From: Oscillatoriales cyanobacterium USR001
Lineage (GTDB): Bacteria; Cyanobacteriota; Cyanobacteriia; Cyanobacteriales; Microcoleaceae
DNA: 64,000 nt
Assembly: GCA_001698425.1 (NCBI GenBank)
Contig: MBRE01000066.1
Span: 1-64,000, forward strand
Direction: 5' to 3'
The notes under the pieces were generated by a model, which saw only the letters and a program-made list of their open reading frames with translations, ran no database searches and had not been told where the DNA came from. Made by a program: the position numbers and the translations under genes. Positions within the stretch are counted from its first letter, which is position 1, and every line of letters starts with the position of its first letter. Positions 56,739 through 64,000 of this stretch are shown in pieces.

Positions 56739-58801
56739 AACTGATATCTATTCAACTCTGTAACTTTCGCCAATTTTACGGTAAAACTCCAGAGATTATT
56801 TTTGCCTCTGGAGAGCGCAATACTACCATGATTCATGGGAATAATGGAGCCGGAAAAACTACGCTAATGAATGCGTTTACCTGGGTACTTTATGAAAAAT
56901 TTAGTGCCGCTTTTGCCGCTCCAGAGCAATTAGTTAATAAACGGGCAATTACTGAAGCAGAAGCTAATAAAGCTGTGCAATGTTGGGTAGAAATTGTCTT
57001 TGAACATAGCAATAAACGGTATCAAGCAAAACGTTTAGGTAGGGCGTATAAAAACGATCCAAATATTGAACGTGGCAAAACTCAATTGTTGATGCAAGTA
57101 GCCGGAGATGATGGGCGCTGGATGCTACCACCGGAACATCCCGATGATATTATTGGACGTATTTTACCAGATAGTTTGCATCAATATTTTTTCTTTGATG
57201 GGGAAAGAATTGAGCAAATTGTCCGTACAAATAAGAAAGCAGAAATTGCTGAAGCGACTAAAGAATTATTAGGTATAGAGGTTTTAAATCGTTCGATTCG
57301 GCACTTGGGAGAAGCGAAAAAATCTCTGGAAACTGATTTAAGAATTATCGGCGATACCCAAACTAAGAAATTTTTAAAAGATAAGAAAAAATCAGAAAAA
57401 GAGATGGAGCAGCTTTTAACTCGTCAGGTTGAAATTGCAGAGGAATTAGAGCATCAAGGAGAGCTAAAAAAAGCCATTAGTAGTCGTTTATTGGAACTTA
57501 GTGGGGCTGGAGAATTGCAGCAATTGCGGGCAGAGCTTGAAATTAGCACTAGCTCTATTAAAGAACAGTTGAAACAGGCTAGAGAAGCATTAAAAAGAGC
57601 AATTACAACGCGAGGATATACGATTTTTATTGCAGATGTAGCGGTGGAATTTAGGCAAATTGTTGATGGTTTACGAGATAAAGGAGAATTGCCAACGGGA
57701 ATTAAGAAACAGTTTGTAGAAGAGTTATTGGCAATCCAAAAATGTATCTGTGGTGCAGAATTAATTGATGGAACTCATGCTCATGCTAATGTCAGTAGTT
57801 GGATGGATAAAGCGGGAATTGCTGATGTTGAGGAAACCGCAATTCGCACCAGTATTCAAGTGGAAGAAATTATGAAACAAGTGCCTGATTTCTGGGAAGA
57901 AATCGATCGACAGCAACTTAATATTAAAAATGGTCGTGAAGAACTTTCACGAATTGAAACCCAGTTAGATGATATTAATAAAAAGCTGCGTAATTATCCA
58001 GATGAAGATATTAGTAAGTTGCAAAAGCGCCTTGATGAAATTGAATCTAAGGTGAGCGATTTAAACCGAGAGACTGGTTCAAATCAGCAGCAAATTGATA
58101 ATTTTAATCGCGAAATTGAAGGATTGAGTAAGCAAGTTGATAAGCAGCAAATGAATGAAATTAAGCAAGTTTTAGCCCAGCGGCGAATTGCGGCGACTCA
58201 AGATGCAGTAGATAGGTTAATTGAGGTAAGATTGCGTTTAGAACAACAGTTTCGGTTACAATTAGAGAAACGAGTGCAGGATTTGTTTAGTCAAATTTCT
58301 TTTACTCCTTATATTCCTAAGCTGAATGAGAAATATGAGATAAATTTAGTAGAAAATACTAGCGGTGAGGAAGTTAGTGTAGCGGCTTCTACTGGAGAAA
58401 ATCAAATTTTAAGTTTGTCGTTTATTAGTGGGATAATTGAAGGGGTAAGAGAGTGGAGTTATAAGAATGCTTTGATGGGGCCAGATAGTAGCACTTTTCC
58501 TATAGTTATGGATTCTCCTTTTGGCAGTTTAGATCAAATTTATCGGCGACAAGTTGCAAAAATATTACCAAAATTAGCGAATCAATTGGTAGTTTTGGTA
58601 ACAAAGACTCAATGGCGGGAGGAGGTTGCAGAAGAAATGAACGATCGCACTGGTAAGGAGTATGTTTTAGTTTATAATTCTCCTAAGTCTGAATGTGAAG
58701 AGGATTTTATGGATTTTGGTGGGGTGCGTTATCCATTAGTTAAGCAAAGTCCGAATGAGTTTGAATACACTGAAATTATGGAGGTGGAGTATGATTTCTA
58801 G
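56735..58801 (+). CDS. DndD-like SMC-type ATPase
   Basis: RecN/SMC-type ATPase of 688 residues. Walker A GNNGAGKT is at 35-42. The typical HQYFFFDGERIEQIV near 150 and KELLGIEVLNRSI are shared with DndD proteins. Two coiled-coil arms flank C337 and C339 (CICGAE), a minimal zinc-hook-like turn. The C-terminal half has the signature region (ASTGENQILSLSFISGI) and Walker B with D-loop PIVMDSPFGSLD near 588-600. In Dnd systems DndD supplies ATPase activity for phosphorothioation or its control. Here no DndC, DndB or DndE is nearby. It overlaps the genes on both sides. Confidence 0.75.
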   Translation: MKLISIQLCNFRQFYGKTPEIIFASGERNTTMIHGNNGAGKTTLMNAFTWVLYEKFSAAFAAPEQLVNKRAITEAEANKAVQCWVEIVFEHSNKRYQAKRLGRAYKNDPNIERGKTQLLMQVAGDDGRWMLPPEHPDDIIGRILPDSLHQYFFFDGERIEQIVRTNKKAEIAEATKELLGIEVLNRSIRHLGEAKKSLETDLRIIGDTQTKKFLKDKKKSEKEMEQLLTRQVEIAEELEHQGELKKAISSRLLELSGAGELQQLRAELEISTSSIKEQLKQAREALKRAITTRGYTIFIADVAVEFRQIVDGLRDKGELPTGIKKQFVEELLAIQKCICGAELIDGTHAHANVSSWMDKAGIADVEETAIRTSIQVEEIMKQVPDFWEEIDRQQLNIKNGREELSRIETQLDDINKKLRNYPDEDISKLQKRLDEIESKVSDLNRETGSNQQQIDNFNREIEGLSKQVDKQQMNEIKQVLAQRRIAATQDAVDRLIEVRLRLEQQFRLQLEKRVQDLFSQISFTPYIPKLNEKYEINLVENTSGEEVSVAASTGENQILSLSFISGIIEGVREWSYKNALMGPDSSTFPIVMDSPFGSLDQIYRRQVAKILPKLANQLVVLVTKTQWREEVAEEMNDRTGKEYVLVYNSPKSECEEDFMDFGGVRYPLVKQSPNEFEYTEIMEVEYDF

Positions 58802-59447
58802 TTCAATTACTAGACAGATTGTGGAGACAGATATGTGGGTAAAAGCTACTTGGGAAGAGTTTATAAATGTCGCGGAAGTTCCAATTTATCAAAAGGGAAG
58901 GTTCTATTATTATCAAGAATATATGAGGGTTGAAATGTCACCATTAGGACCAAGACACGGACATCAAAATTCGATTGTTTCCTATGTAGTAATTCTTTTT
59001 GCTGCGATTAAAAATATTCCCATTATCCAATTTACTAATACCAGTTTTAGAAAGGATGGTTTAGAGGAATTTCAACCAGATTTAGCTTATTATATTGGTT
59101 CTAATTTGAAAGTTCCCCCTGACAATACTAATTCACCGGTGAATTTAGATGAATACGATCCGCCTACTTTGATAGTAGAAATTGGTGCATCTTCTGTGGC
59201 TGATGATTTGGGTTGGAAACGGTTGCTTTACGAAGAGGCTGGAGTGCGGGAATATTGGGTTAATAATGCTAATATCCGAGATATCATAGCTTTTTCTATT
59301 ATTGCTGGAAGTAGCGGGAGAATCCAAGAGTCACAAGTTTTGCCGGGATTGGAATTAGCGGTAGTTAAGGAAGCGCTGAAACGTAGTGAGACGCAGGATG
59401 ATGGGGAAATTAATCGCTGGTTAATTAAAATTTTTACTCAATCTTGA
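58791..59447 (+). CDS. Uma2 family (DUF820) nuclease within the DndD-like cluster
   Basis: The protein has 218 residues from the ATG at 58791, chosen because GGAGGTGG lies just upstream. It overlaps the end of the DndD-like gene by 11 bp. Candidate catalytic positions are the Asp of EEFQPDLAYYIG and the Glu of PPTLIVEIGASS. The usual Lys-containing helix is represented by WKRLLYEEAGVREYWVNN. It is divergent from the other three Uma2 genes in this window. Its position inside the operon suggests it may be the nuclease of the system. Confidence 0.75.
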   Translation: MISSSITRQIVETDMWVKATWEEFINVAEVPIYQKGRFYYYQEYMRVEMSPLGPRHGHQNSIVSYVVILFAAIKNIPIIQFTNTSFRKDGLEEFQPDLAYYIGSNLKVPPDNTNSPVNLDEYDPPTLIVEIGASSVADDLGWKRLLYEEAGVREYWVNNANIRDIIAFSIIAGSSGRIQESQVLPGLELAVVKEALKRSETQDDGEINRWLIKIFTQS

Positions 59448-59460
59448 AGGAGGTTTTTAG

Positions 59461-59781
59461 GTGAGAAAAGAGTATTATAAATTAGTGCGCGATCGCATTC
59501 CTGAAATTATTACTAAAAATGGCTTAAACTATGAAATTGTGACACTGAATGAAACCGAATATCGTCAAGCTTTACGACAAAAATTAATTGAGGAAGCAGG
59601 AGAAACTGCTGAAGCAAATGAGCAAAATTTAGTTACAGAATTAGCTGATTTATATGAGGTGATAGATGCAGTAATGATGAGTTATGGTATTACTCGCGAG
59701 TTGGTGATTTTAGAACAGGTGAAACGGCGAGAAGATCGAGGTGGTTTTGAGGAAAGAATTATGTTATTATGGACTGAGTAG
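59461..59781 (+). CDS. MazG-like nucleotide pyrophosphohydrolase
   Basis: The protein has 106 residues from a GTG at 59461, with GGAGG 7 bases upstream. KLVRDRIPEIITKNG and the acidic metal-binding motifs LIEEAGETAEANEQNLVTELADLYEV (EE...ELAD) define a small MazG/phosphoribosyl-ATP pyrophosphohydrolase-like all-alpha protein. It could hydrolyse NTPs. It is 13 bp after the Uma2 gene, so it is co-transcribed with the cluster. NTP-depleting MazG proteins occur in some defence contexts, but the link here is inferred. Confidence 0.75.
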   Translation: MRKEYYKLVRDRIPEIITKNGLNYEIVTLNETEYRQALRQKLIEEAGETAEANEQNLVTELADLYEVIDAVMMSYGITRELVILEQVKRREDRGGFEERIMLLWTE

Positions 59782-59857
59782 CGTGGGTAATATGCTCAAT
59801 TTGAGCTAACTCAAAGTACCTACTGTTTAATTTAATGCAAATTAAGGAGATAATAAA

Positions 59858-60154
59858 ATGACGCAATTAATTATAAAGCCAACTGACTTAGAGAGAGCAA
59901 AAAATCTTGTCAAAGATGCAATTAAGACCAAAATTACTCTTTTAGAACATCTCAGACAACGTTATCTGCAAAAATTGGATACATTTGAGAAAAAATATAA
60001 TGTTACGTCAGATAAATTTATTAAAGAATGGGCTGCTGAGGATTTGGATGGTAAAGATATGGAATATATGGAGTGGGCTGGTGAATATCATTGTTTTTTA
60101 GACTTAGAGGAAGATTTGAGAACTTTAAAAAGTATAAATTATGTCATTGAATAA
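59858..60154 (+). CDS. Antitoxin-like helical protein
   Basis: The protein has 98 residues with AAGGAG 8 bases before the ATG. It is almost fully helical: ERAKNLVKDAIKTKITLLEH, then LQKLDTFEKKYNVTSDKFIK and an acidic end GKDMEYMEWAGEYHCFLDLE. The pattern resembles short antitoxins that precede DUF6516 (TumE-like) toxins. A mini-ORF that starts in its last codons looks like the head of such a toxin. The assignment is tentative. Confidence 0.5.
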   Translation: MTQLIIKPTDLERAKNLVKDAIKTKITLLEHLRQRYLQKLDTFEKKYNVTSDKFIKEWAAEDLDGKDMEYMEWAGEYHCFLDLEEDLRTLKSINYVIE

Positions 60155-60188
60155 GTACATTAACGAATTGGATAGAAAGGTTAATTAG
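60141..60188 (+). pseudogene. Truncated start of a possible toxin gene
   Basis: An ATG overlapping the end of the antitoxin-like gene reads MSLNKYINELDRKVN and then stops. Partner toxins of such antitoxins usually overlap this way, so this may be the leftover head of a deleted toxin. Confidence 0.3.
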
Positions 60189-60234
60189 AAATATATACTT
60201 TTTCCATTCAAATTAAATCAATCATTTTAATATT

Positions 60235-60702
60235 ATGGGTATTAATCGCATTAATGTGGCTAAGGACAAAGCGGATTTAGTTAAAGCCTTAACAGTCATA
60301 GATGGAAAAACGGGTCCTTTTCAAACTTATGCAGATGCGATCGCATTCGCCGCTGCGGTGGGAGTGAATCGCCAAAAGCGCGTACCGATTAAAGAAGTTT
60401 CTAAAAAAGAACCGGGACCAATTAGCTTAGAAATTTTTGTTTCCAGAGGTTATGATAGTATGATTAAATTAATTGCGATCGCAGAAACTAAAGACACTAA
60501 CACCCTTTCTTTAATTGATGAAGCTTCAGAAGATTTACGCATTACTATTTTTGAGGAATATGCCAATGGAGGTTTGGAAATATTAAGAGAGGAATTGCGG
60601 GGGGCTGGTGATTATTTAGATCAACTTTTATTAATGCTACTTAATGAGAGATTTAAAGAAGAATCATCGCCCCAAAGTTTTGATTTAAGGCGATTTTTAT
60701 AG
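60235..60702 (+). CDS. DNA phosphorothioation-associated protein 4-like
   Basis: The protein has 155 residues. The opening GINRINVAKDKADLVKALTV, then GKTGPFQTYADAIAFAAAVG and the following kRVPIKEVSKKEPGPI match my memory of the family called DNA phosphorothioation-associated protein 4. The C-terminus (EEYANGGLEILREELRGAGDYLDQLLLML) is helical and conserved. Its biochemical role is unknown. It is the last gene of the cluster, and the GGDEF gene beyond converges on it. Its presence is the best sign that the upstream helicase and DndD-like ATPase belong to a Dnd-type context. Confidence 0.65.
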   Translation: MGINRINVAKDKADLVKALTVIDGKTGPFQTYADAIAFAAAVGVNRQKRVPIKEVSKKEPGPISLEIFVSRGYDSMIKLIAIAETKDTNTLSLIDEASEDLRITIFEEYANGGLEILREELRGAGDYLDQLLLMLLNERFKEESSPQSFDLRRFL

Positions 60703-60731
60703 CCAAAAGAAACGATCTAATCTCAGAAATT

Positions 60732-63700
60732 CTAAAACAAAACAATGCGATCGCGCCCCTGTTCTTTTGCACGATAAAGAGCCTGATCCGCCGCCAAAAC
60801 CAACTTCACAAAAACATCACTATCCGCCACCGCACTCGCCACACCCATACTCAAAGTTACGCATTTTCCCACTCCAGATTTAACATGAGGTAACTTCAAA
60901 GATTCCATTTCGCCGCGAATTGCCTTAGCCACGCGCAAAGCAGTAGCAGCATCGCGATTAGGCAAAATCACCGCAAATTCTTCACCACCATAACGCGCTG
61001 CTAAAAATAAACTTTCACCCTCCAAAACATTCTCTATTTCCCGCTTACAAACGCGCCGCAAACATCGCTCAACAGATCGATTTAAAGCCGCTGCTACCTT
61101 TTTCAAACAAACATCTCCAGCTTGATGACCGTAGGTATCATTGTACAACTTAAAATAATCAACATCACACAAAATTAATGAAATTGGTGTTTGATTGCGA
61201 AGCGATTTACTCCACTCACACTCCAGATATTCATCAAAACAACGACGATTAAAAATCATCGTTAAACCATCTAAACTAGCAATTCGTTTAAGCTCTTGAT
61301 TGGCATCTTGTAACTTCTGATAAAGTTCTGCTTGTTGAATTGCGATCGCTAACTGCGCCGCCAATTGTTTCAACAAATCTACCTCCTGTAATTGCCAATT
61401 TCGCGTATTTTGGCAATGATGCGCCACCAACAAACCCCAAACCTGAGAGCTTGGCAATTGCCCACTTTCCGTCGATATAGATAACGGAGAATTAGTCATC
61501 GGAAATTGACTATTAGTAATCGGAACAACTAAACTCGCTCTCACCTGAAACTGACTCAAAAAATCAAGATAAGCCGTCGGTAAATTCGCCTGATAAATAT
61601 CTTCAATTGCTTGAACTTCATCACTAACAAACATCGACAAACCCATACTATTATCAAACACCCTGACATCCCGCATAGATTGACCATCGGCAGATATAGA
61701 TTCTACTGTCACCACCTTTGTACCATCAGATTCATAACGGTAAATCACCACTCGATCCGTCTGCAAAAATTCTCTTACTTCAGCAACCGCCGTACTCAAA
61801 ATACCTTGAAGATTCAAAGAAGATCGAATCCTAGTCGCAATTTTCCCCATTAATCTTTCCCGTTCCGCCTGTTGTATTCTTTCCGCTTCTAAACGCTTGC
61901 GTTCCGTAATATCTTCAACTGTTCCTTCATAATAAAGCAGCGTACCAGAGCGATCGCGTACAGCACGAGCATTCTCAGAAATCCAAATTATACTACCATC
62001 AGAACGATAAACTTGTGATTCAAATTCCAACACCGCATGATTTTCTTGTAACCGTCGAATAAACTCCGCACGACGATTTGGTTCAACATATAACTGCTCT
62101 TCAATATTAGTTAAACAAGCCATAAGTTCCTGGGGAGTTGCATAGCCATAAAGCCGCGCCAAAGCCGGATTAGCATTCAAATAATGACCATCAGCAGTAG
62201 TCTGAAAAATTCCTTCAATGGCATTTTCAAACAAACTACGATATTTTACCTCAGCTTCTACCTGAGCTTCTTGAGCTTCTACACGATAAGAAATATCGCG
62301 GTAAGCACTTAAAAATAACTTGCGGTTTTTATAGGGCATTAAAGATGTTGATACTAACAGAATTTTCTGCTTACCTTCCTTAGTAACTATCGTCGTTTCT
62401 GCATCTCGAAAACCCCCTTTCATCCCAATTTCATCAATGCCACTCAAAGCTGTAGCGTAGGCTTGAGGATCGGGATATAATAAGCGCAAAAAGTCCCTAG
62501 CATTTTCCGCCTCTTCTTTGCTATAACCCGTCATTTCCTGCATTTTGGAATTGTAGATAATAAACTTACCATCTCGATCGCTAAGAGTAATTCCTTCCCC
62601 AACTGTTTCAATTACAGTAGCTAACCGTTGAGCGCTTTCGATAAGTTCTTCTTGGGCTTGTTTATGCTTAGTAACATCTTCATAAGTCACGAGAATACCG
62701 ACCACATCACCCTCCGTATTGTGTAGGGGAATTTTATTAGTATCTAGCCAAGCTAATTGACCATTAGCTTTGAGTTGCCTTTGGATAATATGATATTGAG
62801 GAGTATCTGTTTCCATGACATGAGCATCGCTTTCACGAAATGATTTAGCTTGTTCTTCTGTGCAGGGCAAATCCCAATCTGTGAGTCCAATAATATCTTC
62901 ACAAAATCTCAATCCGGCATCACTAGCGGCGTTGCGGTTGCAGCCTAAATAAACGGAATGTCGATCTTTCCAACAGATTGCTTGAGGAATATTATCCATG
63001 ACTAATTGGAGCATTTTTTGGGACTGTAGCAGTGCTAATTCTGCCTTTTTGCGATCGCTAATATCAATGCCCAATTCTAAAATCAACTCAGAACCATCGC
63101 TGTCGGTAAAGGGAAAATTGTAAATTTGATAAGTCCTACCATTACACAGAGTCCACTCCCAAGATATGACTTGATTACTATCAAAAACCTCTGGATTCGG
63201 ACAGTTAGGACAAGGTTTATATTGCCCTTGCAGCGCCTCATAGCAACGTTTCGAGCCAGGAATACCAAAGTGTTCGCGAAAGTAGCGGTTAGCGAAGCGG
63301 ATATTGCGATCGCGCCCCTGCAAACAAACATAAGCTGGTAAATGCTCTAACAAGAAAAAAAGTTGTTCTCTTTCCGCTTTGAGCGCGGCTTCTGCTTGTT
63401 TGCGAGAGCTAATGTCTTCAATAATTACAATGTCATATTTAGGACGCATTAGGGCATCTCGCACGATCGAAACAGTCAAATTTACCCAAACAATAGAATT
63501 ATCTTTTTTGAGATAACGCTTTTCCAGAGAATAACTTTTAATTTGATTGGCTAAACAAGCGGCTCTGTAATGTTCAGTTTTCAGTAAATCCTCTGGGTGA
63601 GTAATTTGCTGAAATGTCATTTCTAGTAGTTCAGATTCGCTATAACCAACTATATCACAAAAGCGCTGGTTGACTCGGATATACCTACCTTGGGGATTGA

Positions 63701-63881
63701 CATTAGTAATGCCAATTGCCGCTTGCTCAAAGATGGCGCGGAATTGTTCTGAGATTTCCCGATCTATTTCTATGGCTGGCTGGCTGCGCGTCATTTTTGT
63801 TCGGAGTTGCAAGTGATTATAAATTAGTTGGGTAGTAGATTCTTCAACTAATTCGTTGAACAGCACCTGGTATTTTTTCAA
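60732..63881 (-). CDS. Diguanylate cyclase with multiple PAS domains and a GAF domain
   Basis: Soluble sensor of 1049 residues that probably makes cyclic di-GMP. Five PAS units are visible: starts near 48 (FRAIFEQAAIGITNV), 173 (LFFLLEHLPAYVCLQ), 291, 418 (VIETVGEGITLSDRDG) and 548 (YRSLFENAIEGIFQT). A GAF domain follows (LQTDRVVIYRYESDG), then a GGDEF domain with active-site RYGGEEFAVILP, and DVDYFKLYNDTYGH for the metal site. A TTG at 63881 with GAGGG 4 bases upstream is used; an ATG at 63794 lacks a Shine-Dalgarno sequence. The second PAS has four Cys near CPNCPNPE. The GAF domain carries an insertion derived from heptad repeats (61482-61523). No EAL domain is present. Confidence 0.9.
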   Translation of the reverse strand: MKKYQVLFNELVEESTTQLIYNHLQLRTKMTRSQPAIEIDREISEQFRAIFEQAAIGITNVNPQGRYIRVNQRFCDIVGYSESELLEMTFQQITHPEDLLKTEHYRAACLANQIKSYSLEKRYLKKDNSIVWVNLTVSIVRDALMRPKYDIVIIEDISSRKQAEAALKAEREQLFFLLEHLPAYVCLQGRDRNIRFANRYFREHFGIPGSKRCYEALQGQYKPCPNCPNPEVFDSNQVISWEWTLCNGRTYQIYNFPFTDSDGSELILELGIDISDRKKAELALLQSQKMLQLVMDNIPQAICWKDRHSVYLGCNRNAASDAGLRFCEDIIGLTDWDLPCTEEQAKSFRESDAHVMETDTPQYHIIQRQLKANGQLAWLDTNKIPLHNTEGDVVGILVTYEDVTKHKQAQEELIESAQRLATVIETVGEGITLSDRDGKFIIYNSKMQEMTGYSKEEAENARDFLRLLYPDPQAYATALSGIDEIGMKGGFRDAETTIVTKEGKQKILLVSTSLMPYKNRKLFLSAYRDISYRVEAQEAQVEAEVKYRSLFENAIEGIFQTTADGHYLNANPALARLYGYATPQELMACLTNIEEQLYVEPNRRAEFIRRLQENHAVLEFESQVYRSDGSIIWISENARAVRDRSGTLLYYEGTVEDITERKRLEAERIQQAERERLMGKIATRIRSSLNLQGILSTAVAEVREFLQTDRVVIYRYESDGTKVVTVESISADGQSMRDVRVFDNSMGLSMFVSDEVQAIEDIYQANLPTAYLDFLSQFQVRASLVVPITNSQFPMTNSPLSISTESGQLPSSQVWGLLVAHHCQNTRNWQLQEVDLLKQLAAQLAIAIQQAELYQKLQDANQELKRIASLDGLTMIFNRRCFDEYLECEWSKSLRNQTPISLILCDVDYFKLYNDTYGHQAGDVCLKKVAAALNRSVERCLRRVCKREIENVLEGESLFLAARYGGEEFAVILPNRDAATALRVAKAIRGEMESLKLPHVKSGVGKCVTLSMGVASAVADSDVFVKLVLAADQALYRAKEQGRDRIVLF
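61482..61523 (-). repeat. Degenerate heptad array inside the GAF domain of the GGDEF protein
   Basis: Six 7-bp units (CCGATTA, CTAATAG, TCAATTT, CCGATGA, CTAATTC, TCCGTTA) encode PITNSQFPMTNSPLS. This is the residue pattern made by CCAATTA-type heptads in non-coding arrays of this genome. Confidence 0.7.
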
Positions 63882-64000
63882 TTTTCCCTCAAGTTGTTTT
63901 TACTCGGTTATTTCTAAATTGTCAGAGATAAATATGTTAGGGTTTGATAACATCTGTGCGCCGAATTTTTATAAATGTATCTCTAAAGTTTAAACTTTTT
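63882..64000. other. Right-edge non-coding sequence
   Basis: A+T-rich sequence upstream of the GGDEF gene. No feature is recognised. Confidence 0.3.

Overview
The window is cyanobacterial chromosome. The marker genes are phycocyanobilin:ferredoxin oxidoreductase (pcyA), phosphoribulokinase (prk), ferredoxin-NADP reductase with an N-terminal phycobilisome-linker domain (petH), a CruA-type lycopene cyclase, the short photosystem II assembly protein Psb34, a phytochrome and a DevBCA exporter. The octamer GCGATCGC (HIP1) recurs throughout. Heptanucleotide tandem arrays, several Uma2 (DUF820) nucleases and very large multidomain signalling proteins fit a filamentous, large-genome cyanobacterium. 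I cannot tell from this window whether it makes heterocysts. I saw no rRNA, tRNA, CRISPR array, transposase or phage gene.

Layout. 0-15 kb: a giant AAA/GAF/PAS histidine kinase running off the left edge, a PlsC-like acyltransferase, a 14-blade nSTAND-WD40 protein, a small secreted protein and CruA. 15-24 kb: dnaX, a membrane protein of unknown function, devBCA with pcyA upstream, and a DUF39 homocysteine-biosynthesis protein. 24-36.5 kb is accessory in character. It holds tandem duplicated Uma2 genes with a third remnant, thiG and psb34, a pentapeptide-repeat protein, a protein of unknown function, two pairs of small genes (one resembling DUF6883/DUF4926), a frameshifted repeat-protein pseudogene, a membrane-anchored FAD oxidoreductase, and two orphan antitoxin-like genes followed by a VapC remnant. 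36.6-54 kb is mostly housekeeping and signalling: a Cache hybrid kinase, prk, petH, a biliverdin-type phytochrome hybrid kinase, homoserine dehydrogenase, a SPOR-like protein, mnmA, rhodanese-hrcA, a CPBP protease, SRP RNA and a phasin-like gene.

55.0-60.7 kb is the most interesting block. It is a compact same-strand cluster: SF2 helicase resembling the Dnd restriction enzyme, an 83-aa protein translationally coupled to a DndD-like SMC ATPase, a Uma2 nuclease, a MazG-like pyrophosphohydrolase, an antitoxin-like protein and a protein resembling DNA phosphorothioation-associated protein 4. The phosphorothioation writers DndB, DndC and DndE are not in the cluster or anywhere in the window. It could be a DndD-based defence system acting without local sulfur modification, or the separated restriction half of a Dnd system.

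A second theme is the heptanucleotide arrays. At least nine lie at gene ends, several contain or directly abut the stop codon, and the GA-rich type is always GGAAGAA in the sense of the gene it follows. One degenerate array lies inside the GAF domain of the GGDEF protein at the right end, and another has duplicated the devA start region to make a tiny upstream ORF.
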